Source of the DNA: Pinus tabuliformis
Taxonomy: Eukaryota > Streptophyta > Pinopsida > Pinales > Pinaceae
Direction: 5' to 3'
Length of the DNA stretch: 64,000 nucleotides
Assembly: GCA_031772625.1 (NCBI GenBank)
Contig: CM062814.1
Location: 822,810,757 to 822,874,756 of the forward strand
Both the position numbers and the translations under genes were made by a program. The notes beneath the pieces were generated by a model. It did no database searches. It saw nothing but the letters and a program-made list of their open reading frames with translations, and had not been told where the DNA came from. Below are positions 22,105-34,419 of the stretch, one piece after another (positions within the stretch are counted from its first letter, which is position 1; each line of letters opens with the position of its first letter).

Positions 22105-23448
22105 ACAAATTTATATTCCATTGTTCACTATAATATTATTTCGATCTAGTTTGACTTCTTGTTTTTCTTCCCTACTTGAATCCAACCCACATGTTCTACA
22201 AATTTCAGTGGATCTTTCTTCAGCAAGTGCCCGATAATATTCTTGAAATCTTCCTCATCCACCTGACCTTCCAAAGAAGTTTCATTTTCAACGACATTCC
22301 TTGTGGTTTCCACACGGGACCCGTTTTCCAAGAGGGATTGTTGCTTTTCCACTGACACTACAGCTAGGGAATCCTTACTGGTGATCGGAGGATCCACATT
22401 TTGCAAACGATTTTTCCTGCTTAGATTATGTTGTCGTGGATGTAGTTTCTTTGACTGTATCTGCTTCCTTCTTATCTTATGGTTCTTTCTTGTCTTGAAG
22501 TTTTTCCTCTTTGAATATCGTATAGTGATCACCTTGTGCTCTTTCCCACCATTTTGGCCTTTGGGATTTTTTCCTATCTTTGTTATTTTGAGAACATTTG
22601 GGGCAATTTTTAATTACATGCCCTATTTCATAGCATGCTCTACATCGAAATAAAATGTTCTCATAGTCGAGCTTTTGGACCCAAACATAGTTTGGAGCCA
22701 TCAAATTAATCTTCATGGGAAAACCCTTGTTGAATTCCATCTCCAAACAAATGCGGGCATAAATAGCCTTATTAATTAATTATTTTTTGTTTCAGAATAA
22801 TGGCGATAAAACTTTCACAACACGTTCCCAATGGAGGAAAGTGATGTATGATTCTAAAAATGCAAGGAAAGGTTTGAAGCTTTACCTAAAATGGGGTGTG
22901 GAGATTGATGTTGTTATCAGGTCAAAAGTGGGAGTCAAGGGCTACATGAAGAGGCCAACACTCCCCCAAAACCACGACCTAGCTTCACATATGGCTTTCT
23001 TGTCCTCAATTTTATAAAAAATCACAATGACGAAACCTCGAGCCATAGGGTAAATATTCATCTCGTCCGTCAAAAGTGGCTTCCATGACTTAGAGATCCA
23101 TTTATGCAGATAGAATAGCCGTGACTAGTACCCACTAAACCTGCAAACCAAGGCATTCTCTGAAAAAAATCACAATAGAAAGCTTCCTCATCCACAAGAA
23201 CATTGAGAGAAGAAATTTATTGAACCACCAGAAGACCAGAACCAAATTTCAACATAGAATTGTATGAAAATAAAGATGACCTAGCTTAACCAGTAATCGT
23301 ACATGCAAAAGAAACAAAAGTTTTCGCCAAATCATAGGGATCCACCATTGAACGATCTGCAAAAAATCCATGCAAACAAAGAAAAGATTGAGCGGCTAGA
23401 ACGAAACCCTAACGGTCACAAGGGTTTCCAAAGCTCCTTCCATCTCTC
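21904..23448 (-). mobile_element. ORF1-only LINE-like element 1
   Basis: A 1.5-kb minus-strand insertion bounded by a 21-bp target duplication. Its 5' end begins GAGAGATGGAAGGAGC and holds a CCCT/CTAGCC-type leader, as in plant LINE 5' regions. A decayed ORF1 (below) is followed by only about 240 bp of 3' region ending in CTACCCATTTATTTAAAAG. There is no endonuclease or reverse transcriptase and no room for one. Since LINE copies are normally truncated at the 5' end, loss of only the downstream ORF2 is not ordinary truncation. It is either an internal deletion or a true non-autonomous half-LINE. Confidence 0.75.
22146..23180 (-). pseudogene. LINE ORF1-type protein: DUF4283 and CCHC knuckle
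   Basis: Minus-strand translation gives a decayed DUF4283 region (LHKWISKSWKPLL, IYPMARGF, WFWGSVGLF, about 23110-22930). Then comes MEMEFNKGFPMKINLMAP and a clean zinc knuckle CRACYEIGHVIKNC (CX2CX4HX4C, about 22650-22610). A basic tail follows, ending WIQVGKKNKKSN at 22146. Stops and frameshifts break it. In plant LINEs this architecture is the RNA-binding ORF1 that forms the particle with the element RNA. No ORF2 follows downstream. Confidence 0.75.
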
Positions 23449-23469
23449 GTTTGAACATGTTAGTTTGTT
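23449..23469. repeat. target-site duplication of ORF1-only element 1, right copy
   Basis: Matches 21883-21903 at 20 of 21 positions. It lies at the 5' side of the minus-strand element. Confidence 0.85.
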
Positions 23470-23599
23470 GGTCACTTATAATTTATAAATTATTTGAAAT
23501 TTTCAAGTTAAAAAACATTCAAACTATGTTTAATTTTTTTTTTTAGCACACAAATATATGACAATATACTTAAAAAATGAAATAATAGTAAGGTTTTAA

Positions 23600-23751
23600 T
23601 TAACTAACCTAGATCCATCTTAACTCTAGATCTACCAAGGGCCAAGAGGGATCAAATCTCTTGAGATGAAAACATTTTTTTAGAGTAAAAAGAGATTGAT
23701 CCCTCTCAACACTTGGTAGATTTGGAGTTAAGATGGATCTAGGTTGGCTAA
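23600..23751. repeat. 62-bp-arm inverted repeat (foldback or hairpin)
   Basis: The arms are 23600-23662 and 23691-23751, about 85-90% complementary, separated by about 28 bp. Each arm contains CCTAGATCCATCTTAACTC or its complement. No coding potential and no obvious target duplication. It could be a small MITE-like foldback element or, if transcribed, a small-RNA precursor hairpin. Confidence 0.75.
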
Positions 23752-25920
23752 TCTCAATGTTGGATATACATCTCTAAGTTAATCTCATGTTTAAAGTAAT
23801 GAGTAGTAGATTACTTGTAAATTTGTTTAAAATGATTTCGTCAATTTGAATCTTGTATTAGGAGCAATAAACATTACATTAATTATAAACTTGCTCAATA
23901 GGATATTTTAGATAATTTATCCTTAACATTTAGAAAAGTTAGGTGAAGAAATGTTATTTCAAATCAACATTTATTTTTTCAATAATTGATTTTGTTAGAG
24001 TTCATGTTAGTAACTAGTTGTAAGTAGTTCTTGTAACAACATTTTAGTGAATTCGTGTTTAGTAACGTAGGAACTTGATAATCCATTTCACCATTAATAC
24101 CCACTTCACATGAAAACTATGAATGTAATTTATATTGTGGCAATTAATGATAACTAAAATAAGAAAATGACATATTTTCCACACCAAATATTCATATTTT
24201 TCCAGAATTATAAATTTTGACAAGTACCTCACCCATCTCAAAATTAGATATCAAAACCTTATTAATCTTCCATTTGATCATTAAAACTACTCCCATGTAA
24301 GGTCAAACTAAAATATCTTCAAAGCATCTTATAAAAGTACATGAATGCCTAATTGAAGTTCCAATTGTAAACTATTCTGGGATATATTTATGAAATTACA
24401 TCATGGTTGGTGTTATGATGTTACAAGATGATTAGAATAAAGAGTCTTCTTAACATTATTCACATAAACCTCTTAAAGTTATAGAATTAAAATCTTTCTA
24501 TAATATTCACTACTTCTTAAATAAGGTTTTCAAACATTAGGTGTTTATTTGACAGATTTAAGAAGCCTATACGCACAATTTTTTGAAGAATGTCCTCCTC
24601 TTATATGGATCCCTGCATTAGAAAAAGGATTGCCTTTGTTCACAGCACTACATATACTTTCTACTTGTTTTACAATTTATATTCCAAATTTTATAGTGTG
24701 CATGTATTTCAATATTTAATGATTAATTACATCATATAAAGTAGTTTTAATTATATGTGGCTTGACTTTTAAAAAGATATCATAATATAACATTATTTTT
24801 AATATAAAGATAACCAATAATATTAAGGTATGTATTAATTTCGTTTTGGTGAAAAAGATTTCTCTTTTTTCTTTCCAAAATAAAAATATGATTGGTTAAA
24901 CCAACACTAGTGCTTCAAATTGAAATATGGCCTTACTGTTTTAACTTTCAAGAAAAGAGAGTCACGAATCCATGGAAAAGGATTTTGTATTTCTTGTGAT
25001 TCTTTCCCGCGATTGTTTCTTCGTACTGAATAATTCTTTAACCTCTTAATCCAATCAACACATGTAAGGGGCACACCATCTTGAATCTACTATATCTAGA
25101 GGTGATCTAGGGAATATCTACACCCTGCCTTTTCTTAGTTTTAGTTTAGATGGAAATATGACCTTATTTTTAAAATTTGATTATCATTGGGTAATTACAA
25201 TTCAAACACTTTTTATTTTAAGGGATATTTTTTTTCTTTTTCTTTTTTTTTTTTCATTTTCATTTTTGTTTAATTTTTATTTTCTTATTTTGTTTTGAAG
25301 TTAACAAGCCCAATCTTGGTGATAAGAATCCCATCCTGGCTTGATTGTTCTTCTTCCATCTAATAAGCATGTTAGCCCCAATTTATGTTCATAATAATCA
25401 TTATCTTTCTCTCTCTAAAGAAGTTAACAAAATCTATAATAATTCAATTATAAATCAATCACGAGGAAAATTATTACTAGTCATTATCTGCAAATGCAAG
25501 TTGACTCATCATCATTATTCAAGAAAATCGAACCAACTGGTCCACTTTCACCCCTACTGGATACCTTTTCATCTTGTGTCATTAACCTATTTTCTTATGT
25601 ATGAGGAATACAAGCTCTTAATCAATGAAAAACAATTTTATGTCTTACATTGGGACTAAAAGGCAGTTTCAACTAGATAATATTTGCAAGAAAGCCAGTA
25701 TCCTTTGTGGTCATTGCTAAGACTACCTCTAATAAATCCATGTACCTCTAATTATAATCTAACCTCTTTTTTAGAAAGAACTACTTACCTTTTTTTATAG
25801 TAACTTAAAAAATTCATTAATTTACTTTATTTTATTTTATTTTAAAAGAATAAATTACAATTTTTTTATTTTTTTTTAATAATACAACAAAGCCTTAGTT
25901 ATAAATATTCCATCCCCTCT
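23752..25920. other. AT-rich sequence without recognisable features
   Basis: I see no domain, LTR, LINE tail or RNA gene here. Only poly-T tracts (for example around 25225-25270) stand out. Short open frames have no family signature. Confidence 0.4.
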
Positions 25921-25926
25921 TTGAAC

Positions 25927-26856
25927 TCTCTATTAAAAAATAAAAAACTTTACATTTATTTAATTATCTTTTCCAACTCTATGACGAGGAGTGTGAGGGA
26001 CCTGGAGGGAGGTAGTTAGGGAACCCTAACCATCTCTCTTCTCTTGTTTTTGGATGTCACCTTCACTACACCTATGCTTATTTTGTTGTGGCTTCCACCA
26101 TCACCTCTCCTTCCTCTACCAATTTTTCCCTATTGTCGTCAGCGCTTCTCCTTCCTTTGTCGATTTCATCGTGATGCAGTCATCGTCGCCTAACTGCTGC
26201 AGGTTTCTTGTGGTTGGGGTTTGTTGTGAAACTGTTTCACTTTAGTCGTTGTGGTGTTAATGCCTTATTTGTTGTCATTGCCTTCCTTTGTTGGCTTCAC
26301 CCTGTTGTAGTCATTCCAACGTTGCTTGTGGGTTGTTTGCAAGCTATCTATGGTTGGGGACTACTCGTGTGTGCCCTGAAGTTGTTCTTAGCTTCGACCA
26401 CTACAAGTTTTTGTTGCCGCTTCTTTGTTTTCTGCTCTTTATTCACTCTTGGGGTTTTGGCCTTCATGCCTTTTTGTTAGTGTGCTTATGAGTTGGGCTT
26501 ATGCCAACCTTCTTATCTGCTCTAGGCTTTTTGCCTTGTTTTTTATTTGCAAAAGGTTTTTTTTTTTTTTTTTTTTCAGATTATTCATGTTTTCTATACT
26601 CTTCCCTTTTTTTTGAGTGGATCCTTAGGGTTTTTTTGTAATGATGTATGTCTTCTACTAGGAGACCTGGTTATTTTTTTGGTCACTACATGAATCTAGA
26701 TAGATCTTGTATGAATACACTTTTTGTATGTGTATTTACAAAATATAATTTTACTTATCCCTATAAATAAAGTTATAGTTTTTTTCGAGGAAAAAAATCC
26801 TTACTCTCTAATAAGAAATAAAATCTTTACATACATTTAATTATTTTTCATTCATC
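25927..26856 (+). mobile_element. possible LINE-derived non-autonomous insertion
   Basis: An insert of about 820 bp (roughly 25981-26800) lies between imperfect direct repeats of about 50 bp (25924-25980 and 26803-26856). It starts with a GAGGGACCTGGAGGGAGG leader and CCCTAACC, has a pyrimidine-rich body, and ends TCCCTATAAATAAAG then a T run and A run. That end resembles the tail of the + strand LINE near 2230-2270. No ORF can be assigned. The assignment rests on end resemblance only. Confidence 0.35.
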
Positions 26857-27111
26857 ATTGTTAAAATCACTAATCCTTTAATTCAAAGAATGAAAAAAAT
26901 TTACCATGGACTTGAGGATACCCTTTAAGCTTCATTATACACTTGTTGATATAGTGTCATAGAATATAAACTTTTATTTATATAATCATTTTTTAATCTA
27001 GTTGCATTGTTAACTTCATTGAACTCTTTGTTGCTATAATGTTGCATACTATAAACTTTTACTTAAATAATAATCTTTTGATCTAATTATATTTCTTCTC
27101 ACCAAAAGGAT

Positions 27112-27123
27112 ATTTATGTAATT
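27112..27123. repeat. target-site duplication of ORF1-only element 2, left copy
   Basis: ATTTATGTAATT here and at 29405-29416, exactly matching over 12 bases. It follows the element's poly(A), which is seen as poly(T) on the + strand. Confidence 0.75.
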
Positions 27124-29404
27124 TTTTTTTTTTTAAGGAATAGGTAATAAGTTGTATTAACAAAAGGGGGGAATTACATTTTCTAAGAGCAAATAATCCA
27201 AGATCCCTTTAAGATTTGGGTTAGAGCATACAAGGATAGCCCAAAATCTTGCAAAATTTTCACAAACTATATGTTGAATGAAACTGTTCCATTTAAAGAC
27301 TTTCCAAAAAACCCCTATCACACATGAATTTGCAAAACATTCCTAATTACAATTTTTCTTTGGGTGCATTTTCACCTTTCATGGAGAAGAGTCTTGATCT
27401 TTCTTTTAACTTGAGTCCAAGTCCTATTTCTTGTTGGTTCTATAGTATCACCATTTCTTATGGAAACTTGAATTTTTTATTCCACCTTGCATTCGAGAGG
27501 GGGAAGCAATGCCTCTGCTTGGTCTGCCCACGATATCCCTTTCCATTTGATGACAAAAAAAGGTGCAAGCTCTGAAGAGTCAATAATTGTTTTACCTTTG
27601 TCAAAAGAAGTGAATTCACACGCTAGAGATAGATTCCTTTTGGAAAAATTTGGAAAGGCAATAGGAGCATTTATTGACCTTGCCTTAACCAGGGCCACGT
27701 CAACAATATGAACCTTCGCAGGTGTTTCAGATGAGACAAACCCGTTGGAAATATTTGGAACCACCCATCGAGGGGGTGCTGATATGGATTGATCAAAATC
27801 CAAAATTGAGAGATCAACAGTATAAATCTTTTTTTTTGGGTTGGACCTTCGATAATCCATTTAAAATCGAGACATCAAGCTTTCCCATTTCGCTACTACA
27901 ATTCACTGAGTTGTCAGACACCTGATCAATATTATTTGTCTTATCTTGGTTTGTTGTTGGAGGATTAACTTATTTTTGAAATAAATCAATTGGAGGAGCA
28001 TAATATTTTGCCGAGAGTGTGCTTCAAGAGGCACTTGGAGCAATGTCCTTGGAAGAAATGACAAGATCTTCCACAAAATTCTTCTTTTCTTAGGGTTTTG
28101 CCGAAATGTTTGTCTTATTGCATCTTCACCTCACATCCGAGGGGTAGAGGAAAGACTCTCCTTGGAGATAAATAAGTGAGTAAAGGAGGCTCCCTCCCAC
28201 CAATGAGGTTTTTGGTTAGATTTCTTTGAAGCACATTTTCTAGCTTTGGGACAAAATTTTATGGGAAGTCCAATTTGATAACAACTCTACATCGAAATGA
28301 AATATTTTCACAGTCTAGATTTTGTAACCAAGAGAATCTAGCACCTTTTAATTTGATTTTGGCGGGGAATCCCTTGCAGAAATCCATTTCCACACATATG
28401 CCAGTGTATGTCATATTTAAATAAAATTTTGTATCTACCCCTAGACAATAGGATTTTCCTAATGCATTACCAATTTTAGTGGAAGAGGGAAAATTCCACC
28501 AGTGGAGAGGAAGGTTGGGGAGCCTTACCCAGACTAAAACAGATGTGATTATGGTTGTGAGGGGATCAAAAGGGGGAAACCAAGGCTGCGTGGACAACCA
28601 TGTGCTGTCTCAGAACCACGGACCAAAGTTCAAGATCAGAGACTTGTCTTTAGCTTTATTGAAAACCAATATGAAAAACCATCTTGCCAGAGGGTAAACG
28701 TAGACTTCTTCAAAAATATGAGACTTACACTATTCAGAGATCCAGGAGTGGAGGTCAACGAACCTTGGCCACAAATCATAGAACCTGCATATTAAACTAG
28801 ATTCAGAAAAAGATTCTCCTCAGTTAAGGTCTCTTCCACACTCACAACCTTGATTACAGGAGCATAAGAAACTGGAATACCAGAGTAGAGGGGGAAATGC
28901 GGAAGAAGTTATACAATGTGAAGATAACCCTAAAGGGCAACATCGAGGAGAAGACTTAAGAACATCTCGAAAGGAAAGAGGAGATGTTGCTGGATGAGAG
29001 CCTCCTTGGTAGAGGGAGGGGACAACACCCAAAATATCAGGGGAAGAAATTAGACCCCTCAACAAAGAGGCAGATTTTGTATTGATTTCCAACAAGGGGA
29101 CAAGGGGCGAAACACTTGAAGAGGTAGAACCACCAAGAGAGGCTAAAGTCAAACCCTAAGCCATGCCAGACATGAATGCGGATTTGACCCCCAAAGGAGC
29201 TTTTATATGCAGATGGGAAGTTGTAACGACCAAATCCGGAGGAAACCAAATTTTCCCTGTAGAAAAAAAGAAAGTAAGGTTCTTGCATTGGATGAATCAA
29301 AGGGAGGAGAATCCATTATAGAGGGATGGGGTGACACTCAGCTAGGGCCAAACCCTAGGTGTCACAGAGCAACAGGGAGAAGCCATCATTCCCTTCCTTA
29401 CCTA
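27124..29404 (-). mobile_element. ORF1-only LINE-like element 2
   Basis: A 2.3-kb minus-strand element. The 5' end is near 29404 (TAGGTAAGGAAGGGAATGAT, then a CCTAGGGTTT-type leader). ORF1 follows, then a 340-bp 3' region that ends TTAATACAACTTATTACC plus a poly(A) of about 13 and the target duplicate. It has no ORF2. Its layout matches element 1: DUF4283, knuckle, basic tail, a GGGGTTTTTTGGAAA-type block shortly after the stop, and the same style of terminus. The two are clearly diverged and have different target sequences, so they are separate insertions. Confidence 0.75.
27477..29200 (-). pseudogene. LINE ORF1-type protein: DUF4283 and partial knuckle
   Basis: Minus-strand translation shows a serine-rich N-terminus (29150-28830), then DUF4283 with LWPRFVDLHSWIS, VYVYPLARWFF, VLVWVRLPNLPLHWW (about 28540) and MDFCKGFPAKIKLKGARFSW (about 28370). 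The knuckle start ENISFRCR follows, and the rest is disrupted near 28270. A C-terminal region ends at 27477. Frameshifts and a few stops divide it. The VRLPNLPLHWW block is diagnostic of the plant LINE ORF1 DUF4283 family. Confidence 0.8.
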
Positions 29405-29416
29405 ATTTATGTAATT
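29405..29416. repeat. target-site duplication of ORF1-only element 2, right copy
   Basis: ATTTATGTAATT, identical to 27112-27123. Confidence 0.75.
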
Positions 29417-32194
29417 AAACTTTTAATTAGCAATGTCTAGTCCATTTTTCAATAGTATATATTGGAAGAATCCATTACATTTTTAAGGATTTTATCTCTT
29501 TAGAGATATATATGATATTTAGTGAAATTTAGGAGATTTTTAGTAAAAGGTTTTCTTATTATGATTAAATAATTTGAAGCATTTTTCTATTTATTTATTT
29601 TAGATATTTAGATTTATATTTATATTTTTGTTAATGGATATGGTTTTCTTTTAATATGTATATGTAGATTATTTTGTTTTAAATACTTTGATTTCAATAA
29701 GATTCATTGTTCAGGTATTTGTATGATGTACATTATAATTTAGTTAGCAATTTATTTTTGCATGTAGAGTGCTATTAGTCATGAAAGTTTCAATACCATC
29801 TAGAAAGGAAATTAACACAACTTTACAAATTTCACTTTTTTAGAGATTTCATGGATCTTAAACCCATGGATTTTTCATCCTTAGGGTTATTTCAAAATTT
29901 GATAAAAATAAAAATAACAATGGACAATATTTTACCACTTAACAACCCCAATCAACAGGGGAATCTAGAGAAAAGAACCAAATATGTACCAACAAGTTTC
30001 AATCAATTGAGGCAATATTATCATACATAAATCTGATCCAAAAATCACTTTATGATAACTATAATTATAAAAATAGATCTGCCTTACCTTCCTCAAGATT
30101 AATGTCACAACACTTAGCAATTTTATCCTTAACTTAATGTCAAATCAACAAGACATATCGGTTCTAGAAATTACCAAATCATAAAGAAAAAGATACTTCA
30201 AAATTGAATAAGCAAAAGACAATTATTGGACTACTGAAAACTTCATGTACGTATGTGTCTTTGTGTACATAATATAGCCTCATCCCAAGGCTAGTACAAT
30301 CCTCTAGCTCTCCAAAACCTTGGCCAAGGAAAACCAAGAATACCCTAACCAACATTAAGGAAGTCTAACCAACAAGCATCACACTAACAAGTCCTTCAAG
30401 ACAAAACACCTCTTATTACTCACTCCTTGACAAGTGCAACCTAGTTTTAATCACAAAACCCTACCTCCAATGTCTCCAAGGGATAAAAGCCTAATCCCGA
30501 TATTTAATAAAACCACAATATTGATACTCAAGGTGATCAACAAGTTCCAAGAATCTCTAGTGCCTCCAAGACAAGACAAATAAATTAGAAATGAAGATGA
30601 ACGAGAGATGGATAGACTAACATACTCCTTTATTCACACATATAACAAAAAAGTGATCAAGAATGGTCATCAAAACGAGTCTCCAAAAAGTGGATAGTAA
30701 TGGCTTCTCCTCATTAACATTTCAGAGAATAGTTTACAAATGTGCACAAGCAAAAGTCCTTTTTCGATCAAGTTTATATTATTTATATTAGAGAAGAAGG
30801 AGATTCATCATTTTGGCACGTACTATTGGGTATTTGTTTCCATCTCTAAATTATTGGGTGATGAAAGGATTTTTTCCTTCCTTTATGTATAGAAGAGGTA
30901 AGTGGGGCTAACAAGAAATGTGTGGGCCTAAACCTTTGCAAGCAACCTACAAAGTTGTAAGTAAGGTCACAAATATGGAATGCTACACTCCAATAGTGCA
31001 CATGTCAATCTCCATGGTGATGTCTTACACAAGAAAGCTTCCAATGCAAGGGAATTCCATGAGACGTGTCCAATTATCCTCATCCAAACCTTCAAGGAAT
31101 CTAACACTCCTCCTCTAAGCCTTTGATGATTCCAACGCTCTCCCTAGACCATGTGCTCCACTAAGGCCACTTCCATTGTAAGAAAAATGTCGTAATCCAA
31201 GCATCCTAGATCCAACTCCATTCCTCCATGCAAGCATCCAAACCAACACATGTTATATAGGGTTGAACACCCTCCTTTTGAATGCCAAATGATCCTCCTT
31301 TTGTGTTCCCCAGGAAAAAAAACATCCTCCATGTCGCCAACCTATAGAATACAACCAAGTTGCCTAAAGATCTCCAACACTGTAAGGAAGAATGTAACTA
31401 AGGTCAAGAAATCATTTTGTAGCCACCTTTAATGTGAAATTCATCATAAGCCATCCAAAGGCTAATCATATACCATGTACTCCAAATCTCTTCAGCAATC
31501 CAAACATGGTGTAAACAATTTTAGAATAACTGCAAAAGCTGACATTATATGCCTAAGTCACTAATGCATCCGTGAGTGGATTAGTCTACTTTATCTATCT
31601 ATGTGCAAGTAGAGAAATATAAATTATAGTGTGTTATGTTGGATTAGAGAGGGAAATAGTGTGTTGGGTGTGCCAAGTGTCCTCACAATGGAGGAGTTAT
31701 TTGTGTTAGCTTTGAAAGATTTCTTGAATTGATCTTGTAGGTCAAATAGCTTCTCAACTATTTACATTCTCGGGCATATTATTCATCTTTAGATTAATCA
31801 CCCATCCTTATAGTCATTCAAATATTTTACACGGTTTTCGTCATCAATAATTGAATCTTCAAACATGTCGTCACCCAAATTCACTTCAGCGCTCCATTTC
31901 TTCCCACTTCAGTGATATACAAGTATTTAGCAACTTATGGTTCTTCTCACAACTTGTTTTTGTATTTTTAATATATCATTCTTATGCTCGATAGCAATCT
32001 AATGGAAACATAAGAAAGTTATTGTTTCCCCCATAACATGATTTGATGTGATACTCTAGTTTGACTTGGGTAATTTGAATTCATATATGTTTTCTCTATG
32101 ACCATGATAAGGCATATTTGGCTTGTTTTTATTTAACCCTTGTTATATGGTATTCCATATCCTTATGTCGTGCAATGTTGATATGAACCCAAGG
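29417..32194. other. unassigned AT-rich sequence
   Basis: No domain, LTR boundary or RNA recognised. Some stretches (30600-31500) have the CTCC-rich look of decayed LTRs, but I found no partner for them in the window. Confidence 0.4.
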
Positions 32195-32402
32195 GGGGCA
32201 TATACGATATTAAATGCATGTAATATTACCACAAGGGGGCATATATGGGGTTAAATTAATAAAATATAACCCCCAAGGTGGGGCATATATAATGTTAAAT
32301 GCATGTAATATGACCCCAAGTGGGCATATATGGGGTTAAATCGATAAAATATAACCCCTAAGGTGGGGCATATATGTGGTTTAATGTACATGTAATGTGA
32401 TC
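32195..32402. repeat. 85-bp tandem repeat, about 2.4 copies
   Basis: Units start at 32195, 32280 and 32365 and begin GGGGCATATA. Each unit contains two related halves with GGGGCATATA...TTAAAT, so an older 43-bp repeat lies under the 85-bp period. Copies 1 and 2 differ at only a few positions. Confidence 0.85.
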
Positions 32403-34414
32403 AACCTAGTATTAAAAGGGTCACATGTATAATGTGTGAATACACACACACACACACATTCATACCTTCTTTGTGGTTGCTCATTCCTTGTCACAACTTA
32501 GCATGCGGTTGGTGTGATATGACATAGGGAATATATAAATACGTCTACATCTCATTGCTCACTAAAGGAAAGATGATCTAGCACAATAAAATCCCTTTGT
32601 GCAATGAGCCCCTTGTTGGTACAATATCTTGATGAATACCTTGTTAACACAATGTCTCACAACTAATTAAGTTATTGAAATGGATGTCCTCAATTATACA
32701 AGTTATCCTTCAAAATATATGAATTTTTATCATGACAAAGACAATTTTGATTTTCACACTAATTTGGTTCTTTCCCCCTTCCTCTTTTTGTCATTTAAAA
32801 ATTGGAGTAGTGATCTTCTTCTTAATATTTTGTTAAAAAGGTTGTGTACAAACCCATAAATTTTAGTTTCATTAGATAGAATAATTTGGCCACATGTTGG
32901 CGTGGATGCAACCTACTCTAATACCAAAGTGTCACATACCAAAAAACTGTTATAAGAGGTATTATAAATAAAGGGATAAAGTTTTAGTTTGAGGGGTATT
33001 TCAATCAGTTGTTATTAATGTATTTGTGAATTTAGTTAGATCCACACCCACGGGTTCTTGGTTTGAATCTCTTGGGTGAGACACACTAGGCTACACTGAC
33101 GAATTTACTAGGGATCCCATCTACAAATGTGAAGAAGCATCCTTTGCATTTCCCCATAGTAAAAAGGTGCCTAGAGTGCAACGACTATGCACTATAGGAA
33201 TGTACATGTTACAGTGCACCAAAAACCATCAATTTCCAATGTGAAATAGATCACAAACCATCAAAACTAGGCAATTCCACTAGACAAATTCATCGTACAT
33301 TTGCATGTTCCACCAAATTGAATGCGACCATGATTTTGGAATCCAATGCTACTATCACCACCAAACAGGTGGATGTCGCAATATTTTCATTCATTTTGTA
33401 ATATTTAAATTTTAAATGTGATGAAGGCAATATACTTCATATCCAATGTCGATGAAATATCATTTCATTTAGGATTTCTATTCATTGACCTTGACCTATT
33501 AAAAATATAAGTAGTCACACCTACCGAAAATATTGTTCTCGCTCACAAAATTACATGTAATAGAAGAGTGAAGCCTTGTTGATATAATAGAAGAATGAAT
33601 CTTCATAGGTAATATTTTTATGAAGCTTAAAAAGCAAGAGATATGGTTATGTTAAATAATCATGACTCTTAGATAGTTATGATACTTAGTAAAATAGGTT
33701 AATTCTATCCATTACAAATTAACAATTCAATAAGGGCTAGAGTCTTTTTATTAATTTTTAAAGCTTACATATATTTAAATTGGGTTCTCCTTAGTGTCTC
33801 AATTTTAAGTGTTGAGTCCCAAAGATTCCCAACTCTTTGGAGATGATATATATTTCCAATTTTCCACTTTTATGGGCTGCGAGGATTTTAAAATGGTTGT
33901 TTAGTGTGGGTAAATGCTTCAGGAAAATTTGATGCATATGTTACCTATGGGATTATTGCCTCAAAATCCGACAGGCCATGTGAGAGGTCTCACAAGGAAA
34001 AAGAAAAACAAATATACAACAATGAGGTGGTCGCCACTATCACCATAACACTCCACCTCCTGCGCTTTAGTGGAATTTCACCACATGGGAGGCTTCATAG
34101 TTTCTCACCTAAAAGATGTTTTGAGTCAATTGGTTCAAGGTGATGTATGTATATGACTAAGAAAGGTACTTCTTAGTTGGATTAGGGCTTAATTATTTAA
34201 GTCAAGGAAAAATTTAACTTACACTAAGAATTGAAATAGTACTTGATACTTAGTGTTTCAAGATATAGTTCAGCAAGAGTGAATCTAGGCATGCAAGCAC
34301 AAGGAAAATTTTCTTAGAGATATTTTCAACAATAGGAGATGGTAAACCTTCAACAAGCCCTATGTTGAAGCCTCATATAGAATTAGGGTTTTAGTAGGGC
34401 ACTAAAATGGCTAG
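32403..34414. other. unassigned sequence with a (CA)n microsatellite
   Basis: A (CA)n run lies at about 32442-32459. Otherwise nothing is recognisable; an open frame at 33904-34143 has no family signature. Confidence 0.4.
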
Positions 34415-34419
34415 GGTTA

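Noticed and set aside
26054-26616. Cysteine- and phenylalanine-rich overlapping open frames
   Set aside because: Composition follows the pyrimidine-rich DNA strand; no domain or signal peptide pattern that holds across the frame.
33050-33110. Possible tRNA-derived SINE (GGTTTGAATCTC resembles a B box)
   Set aside because: No convincing A box, tail or target duplication was found.
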